From positions 56,582,619-56,646,618 of the forward strand of contig CM043952.1 in NCBI GenBank assembly GCA_014529385.2: a DNA stretch of 64,000 nt, given 5' to 3'. The translations under genes were made by a program, and so were the position numbers. The DNA is from Adiantum capillus-veneris (taxonomy: Eukaryota; Streptophyta; Polypodiopsida; Polypodiales; Pteridaceae). The notes under the pieces were generated by a model. The model ran no database searches. It was not told the origin of the DNA and worked only from the letters and a program-made list of their open reading frames with translations. Numbering within the stretch: position 1 is the stretch's first letter; the number at the start of each line of letters is the position of its first letter. This document shows positions 22,501 to 35,503 of the stretch, one piece after another.

Positions 22501-23110
22501 GTTCATTAGAAAGTTTGCAAAGATAGCTTCGCCTTCGTACTTATTGACTCGGAAAGGAGTCCCTTTCTCGTGGGGACCGACAAAGGTGACTGCTTTTCAG
22601 ACACTCGTGGAAAAATTGACTACTGAACCAGTGTTGGCTTTGCCAGATTTGCAAAAGCCATTCGAAGTTTATTGTGACGCTTGTGGTCGTAGTCTAGGAG
22701 CAGTCTTGAAGCAAGAAGGCCATGTGATTGCTCATGAAAGCAGAATGTTTTCAAGGCCAGAATTGGTAGCCTAGATTTATGAGAAAGAGTTATTGGCAGT
22801 GATCCATGCTCTTACACAGCGGCGGCATTATCTACTCGGAGCCGATTTCACAGTTTTTACAGATCATCAGAGTCTACGCTACCTCTTGTCACAAAAGCAA
22901 CTTTCGGAAAAGCAGATGCGGTCAGTAACATCTTGTCAAAGTTTCACTTCCACATTGTCAATGTTCAGGGACAAAAAAATTTACTGGAAGATGCATTGTG
23001 TAGGAAGCCCCTCGTCTTGGCTATTTCCGCGATCCATCATAGAAGCTTCGAGGATACAGTCCTTCATGCTTTTCAAGTATGTCAATGGCCATTTGTACTT
23101 CCCCACTTAG
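19538..23110 (+). pseudogene. Gypsy B gag-pol, truncated after RNase H
   Basis: The gag N-terminus starts near MDSEKNQTTPSATS. A Ser-rich then Lys/Arg-rich low-complexity block lies at 20025-20160. The gag core is VKFESFSGFQDAPKALAFIQ...NARTWW (20345-20495), with a zinc knuckle CFGCGEQGHISTKC at 20994. A retropepsin region has FDGGA (21230), where D-S/T-G is expected, and GCDVHIGIPWYHKN (21432). [22 protein letters not shown] (21895), [33 protein letters not shown], a decayed FYDIIVFS in place of YVDDIIVFS (22237), and HFLGHIVSAAG. RNase H: VYCDACGRSLGAVLKQEG (22667), YEKELLAVIHALTQRRHYLL and VFTDHQSLRYLLSQKQL. Coding similarity ends near 23110, with no integrase and no 3' LTR. Multiple stops and frame changes occur. 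Confidence 0.85.
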
Positions 23111-23273
23111 GGATAGCAATATGTATAATCAATCATGGTTCTATAAACACAAGAACACATGTCTAATTATGTAATTTTTCAATCGCAAAGACAACATATG
23201 TAATCTTTCATAAATTTCTTTGATGCATAGTTTTCAAAGGTTGCTGATGCTCCCTAATCTCTTGTCTGGCTTG

Positions 23274-23335
<62 letters not shown>

Positions 23336-23740
23336 CAATCAACCGGGCATGGACAGACTCATGAAAGACTACTCAACTCTGCCATCCCCACCACTACACT
23401 TTGTGTTGCATCCCCATCCATGCCTATTGCTGTCTTTCAAATTTTCTCCATTGTCGATAAATCTTCATCTAAAAGCACACTCTTAGAAAGTCGAAGTGCT
23501 CGGCTCACCTTCCTCTCTCCCTCCTCAATGATCAAAATAACCAAACAAAGGTCGCTCAAAGTAAACAGTCAATACACGAAAAGTTTGGCACCGATTAGAG
23601 TAGGATAAATCAAACCTATTGTTGCATAAGTGGTACCATTCCTCAAACCACCTTAGAGTCATGCATAGTCTCACCCATGATGCAAGCTCACTGCATCACG
23701 GGTGTGGCCAGCTCACACCCTATCGGATGGGTCCTCAAGC
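23111..23740. other. Non-coding stretch with a (CT)n tract
   Basis: Contains a 53-bp (CT)n run at 23280-23332. Otherwise no recognisable coding or structural signal. Confidence 0.6.
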
Positions 23741-23752
23741 ATGTTGAAGTCC

Positions 23753-24297
23753 CCCCCCTCCCCCTTCCCCCCTCCCAAACCCATCAATAGTCCACACCTA
23801 GTAAGGCAACAACTATCGCAATCCAAAAAAATCCCTGAGCACATGCATGATTGGAAGCATAAACGAATACTCAACATGCCAATCCATTCACCTTGAAAGC
23901 ACAAAGTGAGCCATTAAGCCTGCCAAGCAAATTGACACCTCTATCCACTGTCACAAACCGTTGACGTGTCAAGCCACTAAAGAACGGAGCCAACTTGCAC
24001 ATCCAGGAAGAGGGGCCTAAACCCTTGGAAGCAGCAGAAGGAGAAGTTCCCCCCTCCCAAACCCATCAATGATCCAAACCTAGCAAGGCAACAACTATCG
24101 CAATCCAAAAAAATCCCTGAGCACACGCATGATTCGAAGCATAAACGAATATTCAACATGCCAATCCATTCACTCCGAAAGCACATAGTGAGCAATGACA
24201 CCTCTATCCACTGTCACAAACTGCTAACGTGTCAAGCCACTGAAGAACGGAGCCAACCTGCACATCCCGGTCGAGGGGCCTAAACCCTTAGAAGCAA
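23753..24297 (+). repeat. 282-bp tandem direct duplication
   Basis: CCTCCCAAACCCATCAAT at 23771 recurs at 24053 and the two copies run in parallel through CAACAACTATCGCAATCC, AAAAAAATCCCTGAGCACA, CAACATGCCAATCCATTCAC and GAGGGGCCTAAACCCTT. Each copy includes TGTCACAAAC-G-TRACGTGTCAAGCC (23953; 24209), which resembles the start of the gypsy B LTR. Element C is inserted at the end of the second copy, and the copy resumes after it at 29421 (AGCAGAATCAGAAGGAGAAG against AGCAGCAGAAGGAGAAG). Confidence 0.8.
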
Positions 24298-25865
<1,568 letters not shown>

Positions 25866-25878
25866 GTGGTATCAGAGC
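25866..25878 (+). promoter_or_regulatory. Primer-binding site of element C (tRNA-iMet)
   Basis: GTGGTATCAGAGC directly after the LTR; TGGTATCAGAGC is the exact plant initiator tRNA-Met complement. Confidence 0.9.
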
Positions 25879-25929
25879 ATGGTCTCCTCTCTTTTTCTGT
25901 AAAGGACGACGACTCTGGGAAGATATGGG

Positions 25930-26720
25930 AAGAAGCCATGACAAGCCAAGAGAGAAGTCAGCAGGCGGAACCCTAAGCCGTGCAGGAAAAGCTCGCAGAG
26001 TTGGAAAAAAAAAAATTCTCTCTGCAAGAAGTCGACACAAGACTTGGGATTCTCTAAGAAGGCGACAAGAGCATGATGCTCAAGAACCTAGAGAATCCAA
26101 GGAGCGGAATGCTCGAGATCCTTCAGAATCGAGAAAATAACCATGACGTCAATCCAGAACTATAGCCATGAAATCCCGTCATTTCGGGAAGGATATGAAG
26201 AAGGTCTCTAGACCTAGGAACACTTCCAGTCAAGTTTGATACTTTTGACGGAAGTGAAGATGCCCCGAAAGCTACCGCTTTGATTCGACAAGTTTGAAGT
26301 TACCTGTGCAAACGGCAATTTCTGAAAAAGCGTCGAAGATGAGGCATGTGACCAAACACCTCAAGGGGATTGCAAGTACTTGGTGGTATACCAAAGCTCT
26401 GCAAGGAACTTACAACAAGACTTGGATTCAATTCAAGGCTGAATTCTCCGACAAATTTTTTTCCTCTATGCTTTGAGAAACGCATCCAAGAAGATTGGGA
26501 TCGGTTTGCCTAATAGGAACACAAGCGAGTCAAAGCAAGTAGTGGTTCACTCTTGCCAAGGTAGCTCCATTCTTGATCCTCTCTGAGGAAGGAAAGATGA
26601 ACAAATTTAACGAAGGACTTTTGCCCGAATTTTGTAAACCCATCTGCAAGATACTTTACAGCAGATGGTGGAGTCAACAATAAAAGTTGAAAGTGTACAC
26701 CTTGATGTAGATAGAATACA
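25930..26720 (+). pseudogene. Element C gag remnant
   Basis: VKFDTFDGSEDAPKATALIR (about 26232) parallels VKFESFSGFQDAPKALAFIQ of gypsy B gag. MRHVTKHLKGIASTWW (26339) matches the downstream gag helix with its Trp-Trp. Frames change and stops occur throughout. Sequence from 26720 to 27902 (protease/RT position) shows no firm motif. Confidence 0.6.
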
Positions 26721-27902
26721 ATCCCCGCAGTGGGACGAGAACCATTGAACACAGAAACAACGAATTTTTGTTACCTCTCCTCGAAGGATACGTTGCTATC
26801 CGGAGAAAGTTTGGAGTAAGGGAATTCAATCTAACTCCTGCGTTTTTGAATAGAAGACCCTCAAACTTTAAGTGAGAGGGTAGGTCTTTAATCAAAGTTA
26901 AATCTTTGAGGAACTCATCAACTGCATATTGCTTTTATGCACGAGATATGCACGTGTCTAACCAGGACAATCACTCTCGAGTGTTTATGAGAGTAAGGTT
27001 GAGTCAAAACATTGTTTTATACGATGAACTGCTTTGCTTAATCATCTGGAAGGTCCATGATTGATCTAGTATCCGGTAGTTCTCCAACAAATTACCTGTT
27101 ATTGCGGGTAGGAAATTATGAAGGAACCATTCTAAGCTTTCAAGCAAAGAAAAGCTTTCATGAAGCTTGAGTACTCTTTAAGCCCACACCCCCTGACCGG
27201 TAAGGGAAGATATGGTAGTGCTTTTCGCACAAAGGAATACTCTCTTTACGAGGGAAGGAACAAGCGACGACTACAGCCTATGATCGAGGAATCCAAGGAT
27301 TAAAATCCTAGTTTATTTGATGAGCGGGTTTTGCTCTAAGATTGAGCCAAGGGATCGACAGGTTAGCGTCTTCGTTCTAAGGATCTTACGAAAGGAAGGT
27401 AATGTCCCAGACTCATTGAAACTTATATACACCTTTGGGTACATGGATAACACACGAAGATGCAGACATATGCCAAGGAACTGGACAAGAGTTTGTTATA
27501 CTCTCTTGAGCGTCTTTTTGCGCAAGGTTATGTGCAAGGACAAAGACCTAGATTGATTTCTATTCTTCTCGGGATTGAGAAGGTGGAATTGAGCGAACAG
27601 ATTCTCGGATAAGGAAAACTTCCGGTCTGTTGAAAAGACGTGAATGATGAGTTCTTACATGGCTCGTTAGTTTGATGATTGGTGAAGGATATCCTCGAGG
27701 TACTAGAGGAAGGACATGAACCGGTAAGGTAAGTATTGAATTATTGAATTATTGAATTTCTGTTTAGTTTAATTTTTAAGTTCTCTTTTGAGAAAGGACC
27801 AGCTCAACTCACCATTGAGCAAGATTTGAAATTTTCCGGTTTCTCCCCAGCAATTCAGTTTGACCTCTACAGTTGAGGACAACTGTTTATAAGTGAGAGG
27901 GA

Positions 27903-29420
27903 TGTTGCTAAATTGGCTATATTTGATAGAAAAATAATTCTGAATGAATTATTGGATTTATAAGTGAGAGGGTTTTCTCACTTGGAACACCAAGAAAATA
28001 ATTATAAATGAATTATTGGAATTTTAAGTGAGAGGGTATTTCTCATTGGAGACATCCGAGTACAGAGTATCCCTAGTGCATCATTCAAAGTAATGACAGG
28101 AGCACTATGAAAGGGAATATCTGTAAGGCCACCAGGAACGGGTACTTCTGGTGCGTCACAACGGATGGGTGACAGGGAGCATCAGTAAGAAGTATCCGAC
28201 CATCCAGGAACGGACATCTCTGATGCGTCATAGGATGGGTGACATAGAGCATCGTGAAGGGGATTGTACCGTAAGTTCGGTAGGAAAGGACTAGGTGATG
28301 GGTATTCCTAATGCGTCACAAGGTGGGTGACGGGTGCATCGAAAAGGGAATATCCATAGTCGAGAGGAAATCCGAACTGGAAAGAGGAATACGCGTAAAG
28401 ACGCAAGCACAAGAATAAAGATGGGTTCTGAGAAGCTTTTCTTAAAAAGCGAAAAATTTGAACGAGTTTTCCGGGAAGAGCAAAGGCTTTCCCGCGAGGA
28501 ATCTATGTCTGCATTGCATTTGTGCATGTGGTTGCATCCAGGGACGCCTGGGAAGTGCTGTGAAAGTATTGTTTTTAACTTATAAGGTTTTATTGAGTTT
28601 TTGGACAGATTCAGACTATTTTTAAAATACGCTGGCCGCCCATTTAATAAGTGGACAGCCATCCAATAAATAAGACAACAGATCAGCCAGCGTTTTCTCT
28701 TTCTCTTTTTCTAATAGAACAGCGGAAAAAAAAATGATTAAAAAAATTGAAATTTTTAAAAATAAAAATTAAAAAAACGGCCGCGATCTCTACGCGAGCA
28801 GCTATTCTTGTCGTGGCCAAGGAGCTATAAAAGCACCACATGCCCTCACTGAAAGAAGGTTACCAACGCCAGCAAGAGAAGACTCTGCCGCTAGAAGACG
28901 CGAGAGATCGCGCAAGACTACGAAGAACGGAAGTCGCTTTTCCCGCGCAAGAGCGACAAGTATCTATTGTGGATTCGCCATACGAATTGTTGTCGCGTGT
29001 TTGCGTGTGTGTTTGCAAGTACTTCATCGCGAAGGAAAAACGAGAAGGCTTCGGCCTACGCTTGGGAATTCCGGAAACGGAATTCGAAAATTGTCTACGG
29101 AGTCTAACTCCGAGTACAGACGGAAAAAGGATTGAGAGCTCGTCTCTCGGATTTCCCTTACGGGAAGGAACGACCATCGAGTCAGAGAATTAGAACGGAG
29201 GGGTTTTCTCCGGTTCTTGTGCTTGTAAAAAGATTCTCCCTAATAAAGAATTCTCTTTAAGGGGGGGGACCAACCCATCTTCTGGTCCCAGTACTATGTC
29301 GATCTTCTCACTCTCTCTCTCTCTATCTATTTCTCTCTATATCCTTTGGCTTCAATATTAAGTGATAAATTCTATTTATCCGAGTATATTTGATATTGCT
29401 ATGCGCTCCCGTTTGTGACA
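27903..29420 (+). repeat. 3' LTR of element C
   Basis: Close match to 24298-25865. It carries a roughly 29-bp segment near 28356-28386 absent from the 5' LTR and a shortened CT tract near 29310. The TATA box CTATAAAAG is at 28825. Confidence 0.9.
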
Positions 29421-29508
29421 AGCAGAATCAGAAGGAGAAGTTCCCACCAACTTATGGGACCTCGTCCAATGGGGCCCAAGTGACCTAAAGATAAAGCAAG
29501 ATCCACTC

Positions 29509-29539
<31 letters not shown>

Positions 29540-29960
29540 AAAAGAAGAATCGCATGGAGCATGATGACGTGCAGCTATACGGACATCCCGCAAAACGCAT
29601 TGACATGCTGATGTGACACTTGTACCGATTTTCGCATTTTACGCTGATGACGTGACAGTTGTACAAATTTCCGCAAAACACGTCGGCAGCTTTTGAACCA
29701 GTTGCTTTTGAGTTTGAAGCTTTTCACGTAACTGCTTTTCATAAGCCAAGGGTCTTTAAATATGTGCCATGGGCTCGTCGCTTCCGAGTGAAGGTGCAAG
29801 GCGTGGAGTACCAGCTTGTACTGAGTTGAAGCAATATAAAGAAATACAGAAAGGGACGCCAAGGTTTGGGGCTAGTGCTCCCTTGGGATGGAACTCTGCC
29901 ACTCCGTGTCTCGTGTGTCGTGCATCTCTTTTAGTTCAGTTGTTATTTGAAGTGCTTAAA
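29421..29960 (+). repeat. Gypsy B-like LTR remainder after element C
   Basis: Continues the second 282-bp repeat copy, then has a (CA)n run (29506-29533). Three degenerate subrepeats with GACGTGCAG, GATGTGACAC and GACGTGACAG, each followed by TGTAC-ATTTTC-like text, lie at 29570-29690. GAAATACAGAAAGGGACGCCA at 29841 parallels GAAATACCGGAAGGGGCGCCA of the gypsy B LTR. The LTR start would be at 24209, so element C split it. The 3' end is lost near 29960. Confidence 0.55.
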
Positions 29961-30068
29961 GTTGTTCAGTCTGTTCTTTTCCGTTGCCACGTGGTGCCCG
30001 TCCCGTTACATCCACAATGTCATGCCTCAATTAATCCACAATAGATATATATACATCTTCTTGAAAAC

Positions 30069-30243
30069 CGTAGTTACTTGGAACGGAAAATCGAAATGGG
30101 GAACGAGGAATGGCAACATGCATGAAATGACATTCCTTGTTTCGAAAACTCACGTCTGAAAACATGGTTTGGGAATCCGGAATGGGAAATTGGGATGGGA
30201 ACAAGGAACGGGGACCTAAAAATGGCCATTCCTTGTAACTATG
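30069..30243. mobile_element. hAT-like MITE, copy 1 (175 bp)
   Basis: Terminal inverted repeats CGTAGTTACTTGGAACGG and (reverse complement of the right end) CATAGTTACAAGGAATGG. Flanked by a perfect 8-bp duplication TTGAAAAC at 30061-30068 and 30244-30251. Aligns throughout with copy 2 at 37568-37741. An 8-bp duplication is the hAT superfamily signature. No coding capacity. Confidence 0.85.
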
Positions 30244-30251
30244 TTGAAAAC

Positions 30252-31205
30252 CCATTTTACAAAATTCAATGGACCAACAATCTCATATAGACTACCAAGT
30301 AATTGATCGCAACAAAAGTGCGGCTCTCAAGCAAGTGGTGCTCCGATAACACATGCATACTTGTAACTATTGTCTCGATCGACCACCATTCCATAGAAAC
30401 TGCAGTCCCTGGACATTCCACGAGACTATCCTCACGAGGAAGCTAATAGAGCTGTTGTAGCAACAAAGCAACTTGGACAACGACGAGGCTTGGACAAGGA
30501 GTAATCCGCGTCCAAATGCTTGCAAGGCTACGCTCCATTCACCTGCCTAAGGCCAAGAATCATAGTTGAATATATGACAAGGAACGCTCTCCATATCAAC
30601 AATTAAGTGCATATCCAAGTGTCTCAAGTGAGACCCATTTAGACTAACAAACCAACAACCTGCTACGGGTCACATGGTCTTTAGCACGTTTTTCACCCCT
30701 TAGTCGCTCAATTGGTGAGAGAACGCCAAGACCTGAATCCTCATGCAACTAGAAACGCTATCCATTGATCAATCTTGTTGATAGGGCGAGAGTGCCAATT
30801 GTTGAATTAATAGCCTCCTCCCCTCTAGCTCCCATTAGGAAGATATGAACTCCCATATAGAAGGATGTGATATCTGCCTCTATGTCCATTAATATCAAAG
30901 TCAACCAACCCCTCCGCAGATTGTGGTGAGGAGGGAGATGTGAATTTGCATTTCTTGAGGTGTGGAGTCTCACAAAGGGGTGGCCCGTACGAGAGCCTTG
31001 CTTGATGAACGACATGCAAAAGGCTACCTAGTTTGAGCAGACAGCAAAAATAGGAAGACTCGCTTGTCGAGAAGGAAGGGGGAGAGGGTGAGTTTGAGTC
31101 TGCAAGGAAGGGGGAAGGGGAAGGATGAGAATGCAAGTGAATAGCTCAAGGGAGAAATGAAGGAGACGGAGGAGATGAAGGGTGGGAATAGAGGTTGTAG
31201 AGAGT
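30252..31205. other. Non-coding stretch, nothing recognised
   Basis: A purine-rich segment (31060-31190, GGAAGGGGGAGAGG-type) lies next to element D. No credible ORF; the open frames on the minus strand here are Ser/Pro/Leu-rich shadows of that purine tract. Confidence 0.45.
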
Positions 31206-31629
31206 TGTAAGGATTCTAGTTGCTAATCCTTCATTAATTACTTAAACTCATGATTAAGACTTAAGAAACTTGAACTGTACTCAGAAACAAGACTCGGTAG
31301 ACTCTGTGTTGATTGATTGAATGTGTGATAGAAGGGCTCCTTATATAGGAGACGAAGAGACACAAATGAAAAGACATGTCTCCTGGTGAAGAGACATGAC
31401 TTTAGACACATCCTTTCGACGAAGAGCTGCAACCGTTGGGCGAAGAGTCGCACCCGTAGAGCGAAGGGGTGTGACCAATCGTCAAAGGAGTGTGGCTTTT
31501 GGCGAAGAGACACGTCTTTTGGGCGAAGGGATGTGACCATCCAAGCGTAGGGGTCCTCCTTGGCATGGCACTTCGCGTATCTATAACTAGGAGTAGATGA
31601 AATACTGCAACATAGTCACAATCGTGACA
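31206..31629 (-). repeat. 3' LTR of element D
   Basis: 424 bp, pairs with 35096-35503. Includes a direct AGGAGACGAAGAGACAC block missing in the partner. A TATATA-type box lies near 31354. Confidence 0.9.
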
Positions 31630-31673
31630 TTCCCTCCCATTTAAAATGAGAGCCCGTGTCAAAGAAATGACTT

Positions 31674-32290
31674 CTAATGTTTATAGAACTCTAGAAAAGC
31701 ATTGAATCTTTGAAAATCTTCAATCTTTGAGTTATCAGAAACCTTTGTCTTGAACCTTTGCTTCTTGCAAAACCTTTTTGCTTTGGCTGCTAAATCCCAT
31801 GTCATTGCATTATTCCAAGACTTTTTAGAGGAATCTGGCATAATCGGGTTGACTGCAACAAGAGATTGATCTTCAAAATTCTTCATGCGATGTAAGATTT
31901 CTCGTTCAAAATCTTCCAATAATTGCGAAATATTTGGGGAAGAGGAAATCTTCTCAAGGTACTCTTCAGATGGGGTAGCTTCAACTTTATGAATCACTGG
32001 AGAGGATTTTGTCTTGAGAGTGTAATCATCGTCCAATAATGAATCCCAAAATTCTTCAGAGTCATCTTCAAAAACTATTACTTCATGACTTGCAATTGGC
32101 ATATCATCATCCAACAAAGAATCAAAGAAAGCATCGTCGTCTTCAGACTCGGAATCCGCAACTATGTCCTTATCTCTGTTTGGTAACGAAGAATCACTTG
32201 GAAAAACTTCGTGCTTGAAATCATCTTTGTCTTCAACAATTGATTCAAGAGAAGTTAATGAAGTAAAAAATTCATCAATTAGAATTTATA
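31674..32290 (-). pseudogene. Element D downstream acidic ORF of unknown role
   Basis: Minus-strand coding text after the protease is strongly acidic, with two near-copies of FDSLLDDDMPIASHE and WDSLLDDDYTLKT. It then reads EYLEKISSSPNISQLLEDFE and ends in a basic tail, AAKAKRFCKKQRFKTKVSDN, before a stop at 31674. The final 147 codons are open. Upstream frames contain stops. In autonomous gypsy elements this position holds RT; nothing here resembles it. I do not recognise the family. A gag-associated structural or chaperone role would be speculation. Confidence 0.5.
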
Positions 32291-32439
32291 CATCTACATG
32301 GGAGATCATATTTGCTTCATAATCCTCTGTATCATGTTGTTTGACTTGTACACGTGAGGCTTGAATCATTCGTTCCGCATAATAAAGCCCGTGTAAAGTC
32401 AATTCACGTCAATCTTTGAACAAATTGATAGTATGTCCT

Positions 32440-32770
32440 CGAAAGTTAATTTGCTTGATCGTATTGAAATGACCAATACTGACCAAGAATCATCTCGTAA
32501 TAAGATAGAGGCATGACCTCGAAATCCAGTTGATCTGCATAACTTTGAATCTCAAACTGCAATTGTCAAATTGTCTGATCACAAGTTAAAATTGATCCAT
32601 TTGCTAATTCCACATCATATAAGTGAGATGTCTTCTGAGTTGGAAAACCAAGCTCTTGAACTATCTAAGTGCTGACGAAATTATTCGAGCATCCGCTATC
32701 TACCAAAATATTGATGGAGCGACCATTGATACTTCCAAGAACACTCAAAACTTGCTTTGAGGGAGGCTCC
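32440..32770 (-). pseudogene. Element D retropepsin domain
   Basis: Minus strand: GSINGRSINILVDSGCSNNF at about 32740-32675 contains the aspartic protease active-site DSG followed by the usual NF. VELANGSILTC comes next, then VMPLSYYEMILGQYW (about 32510-32466), equivalent to the VLPL-DVVLGxxWL end of plant gypsy proteases. Two in-frame stops break it. Confidence 0.75.
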
Positions 32771-32879
32771 AAAATTGAAGAATTGCATTGAGCATGCTTC
32801 ATAAGAATAGTCGTATCCTCTGAGACACGAATCGTATTGACCATTGATTTTTCTTTATCCTTAGTTGTTCAACATTCGA

Positions 32880-34041
32880 TGGCGTTGGAATTTCTTTTCG
32901 AATTAGACGGAATTGGTTTCTTTGGACAGTGATACCATCTATGGTCACACCGAAATTGTACATAATCCTTCCTTCTTTGAAATCGAAGATCCATTTGACG
33001 AAGAGCCTTGCTGAGTATTGGAATGCCGATCTTGAGAAAAATCACGCCCTTTACCACGATCAAGTGGAGGAACATTTGAAGAAGATTTGCTTTGAGATTG
33101 TCGATCTTGAGAATAGAACCTTGAAGTTGAATAAGGTTGCGTTGCTTGCTCTCTGAACTGAGACTGATCTTGGTGATTTTGGCTATAGCTATCTCTGTGA
33201 TCGCACTGTGAAAAGCGAGCGTTGTTTGAAGATCTGTCACCAGGGACAAAATTCTGTGTAGGGCGCCGATTATCGCCAAGACGCTCAACATAGGCAATTG
33301 CAGCATCCAAAGTGGTAGGGTTGTATTTGTGTACATCGTCCTTCAGTTTGGGTTCGAGTCCGTCGATAAAGCTGTGAAGTTTATCAGAGGGACTAAGGGT
33401 CTCTATCTCCACAGTTAGCCTTTGAAACTCTGTGACGTCCGTGGCCAAGGAACCTGTCTTGCTCAGGCGAAAGAGAGGACCAGACGTGAAAACCCGCATT
33501 GGCAAGTTCGAATGCCTTGCGAATAGCACGCCGGAATTTATCTTTAGAAGGTGTGTGTTTACCATTAGCAACCCATCGTTGCCACCAAAGAAATGTTGTG
33601 TCCTTGAGCAGAGAACTAGCAAGTGCAACTTTTTACTCTCGACCAAGTCCGTGTTGGACAAGTAGACCTCCATTTTGAATAGCCATTGTTCCAGCACGCG
33701 CTTGTCGCGGCGACCAGTGTATGGTTCCGATAGTTTAACATCAAGCTTCTTCTTCTGTGCAGCATTAAAAATTTTGTAAAGTAATTGAAGTTCGCGATTG
33801 TCTACCTCTCCAATTGGATCTGGTTCGTTTGGTTCATCCATTGAAGCTTCGGAAGAAGGTGTTGAAAATGTTGCATTAGTAGTCCGAGAAGTTGTAAGAC
33901 AATTCCAGGATTTGTTTGCGTCTGCATCTGATCCAAGCGAGTGTGAAGTGATGCGGGACTTGTGGAAAGTGTGGCCATCTGCTCCTTGATAAGAGTAAGG
34001 GCGTCATCATATTGACCACCTCCATCCTGAGAATTCAGCAT
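32880..34041 (-). pseudogene. Element D gag with zinc knuckle
   Basis: Starts at ATG 34041 (MLNSQDGGGQYDDALTLIK, coiled-coil-like). It shifts frame near 33850 to LDVKLSEPYTGRRDKRVLEQ and WLFKMEVYLSNT, the gag opening seen in many plant gypsy elements. A central frameshifted section follows, then VTEFQRLTVEIETLSPSDKL with FIDGLEPKLKDDV. A long Gln/Ser/Arg-rich linker follows, ending near a decayed knuckle CDHRWYHCPKK (about 32945). Open for 298 codons at 33841-32945. Structural particle protein; inactive as it stands because of frame breaks. Confidence 0.75.
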
Positions 34042-35095
34042 GGTTACACCTCAAAGGGAACTCTCGAACAGGTACTCCGGGAGCGGAAATTATGTTTAGA
34101 ACGGGTTCTGGCTCTGGGGTCGGGTAATAATCTCGAATGAACCACTACTTCGGATGCGAGGTGTTTGTTTGTTTCCCCCCCCCCAAAGAGAACAGTGTTC
34201 AGAATTCGTCGCCGGCTATGATGGCAAAAAGGCTCGCGCGCGCAAAGTGCACAAAAGGCGCTGCAACGCAGGAGAGTGGAAGAGAGGGCAACGCCGGCTG
34301 TAAACGAATGTAGGAGTTCATTTTGATCGGGTGGGTTTGTTTTTTTAAGTTGGTTTATTTGGGGGTTTTAATTTGTCACATGAGCGAGTTCACATGGGTT
34401 TTAAAAATTTGGGTTCTTTGGCCGGTCACCCAAGTTTGGGGCGGGTGAGCAGGTCACATGACTTAATATATTGTAAGGGGTAATCAGAAAGCGCAGCCAG
34501 CGTAAGACAGCCTGGCGTAAAAACTCAGCCGGCAAGTAAATATTCAGCCAGCAAGTAAAAAGTTAGAATGCTGCCAAGGCTGCCGCTTGGAGAATTTGCT
34601 GACACTTGGTGAGTGCTGCTTTACTGCTGCCGCTTATGCTTTTGCCGATCGTCAAAGGACACATCCTTGGGCATGAAAGGGCATGCTGCTTGCGAAAGGG
34701 CATGCCTGCAGAGTGAGGAGGTACATGGCTACGCGTACAATGCTTCCCTTTCGCGAAGAGGCAAGGTAAAAGTACCATGCGAAAGGTATTCCAACGAACT
34801 GCAACCCAGCGATTTAGTTGGCCTGGCTCGACATCAAAGTGCACAGGAGCATGCAAGGGGGAATCTGTGGCCACCACTCCATCTCAGCCCGGGTAAGCAA
34901 TTGCTTGCAAATCAGCCACCAAAGGGTGCGTGCGTGTCTGGTAGAGGTTGCAGGAGAGGATTACATCAGGGGGTTAAACACCGGCATCGCAATCTGCAAT
35001 CCATCTTTGTTCTGCTTCCATGCAACTCCGGGAAGGAGGGTAGAGTGTAGCGGCAAGGGTGAGAGGCTCACAACCTTCGGGTCCCGGGATACCAC
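34042..35095 (-). other. Element D 5' leader
   Basis: Just over 1 kb between the 5' LTR and gag without minus-strand coding signal. It holds a C10 run near 34177, CGCGCGCG at 34235 and a 145-codon open frame on the opposite (plus) strand at 34613-35050 with no recognisable domain. Confidence 0.5.
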
Positions 35096-35503
35096 TGTAA
35101 GGATTCTAGTTGCTAATCCTTCATTGATTACTTAAACTCATGATTAAGACTTAAGGAACTTGAACTGTACACAGAAACAAGACTCGGAAGACTTTGTGTT
35201 GATTGATTGAATGTGTGATACAAGGGCTCCTTATATGAAGAGACACAAATGAAAAGACATGTCTCCTGGTGAAGAGACGTGATTTTATACGTAAAGACAC
35301 ATCCTTTCGGCGAAGAGCTGCAACCAATGGGCGAAGAGTCGCACCCGTAGAGCGAAGGGGTGTGACCAGTCGTCGAAGGAGTGTGGTTTTTGGCGAAGAG
35401 ACACTTCTTTTGGGCAAAGCGTAGGGGTCCTCCTTGTCATGGCACTTTGCGTATCTGCAACTAGGAGTAGATGTAATACTGCAACATAGTCACAATCGTG
35501 ACA
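35096..35503 (-). repeat. 5' LTR of element D
   Basis: 408 bp, pairs with 31206-31629 over its full length with small indels around the GAAGAGACAC repeats. Confidence 0.9.

Larger units (their letters stand above)
31206..35503 (-). mobile_element. Element D: LTR retrotransposon encoding gag, protease and an acidic ORF, no polymerase
   Basis: LTRs at 35096-35503 (5', 408 bp) and 31206-31629 (3', 424 bp) are near-identical, starting on the plus strand TGTAAGGATTCTAGTTGC and ending AATCGTGACA. Flanks AGAGT (31201-31205) and GGAGT (35504-35508) look like a target duplication with one mismatch. Next to the 5' LTR, GTGGTATC on the minus strand (about 35095-35088) is a partial tRNA-Met-type primer site. 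GGGAGGGAA beside the 3' LTR (31638-31630 reverse) is the polypurine tract. The 3.5-kb interior carries a 1-kb leader, gag, zinc knuckle, retropepsin and an acidic ORF. No RT, RNase H or integrase motif was found on the minus strand, so it would depend on a partner element. Confidence 0.85.
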
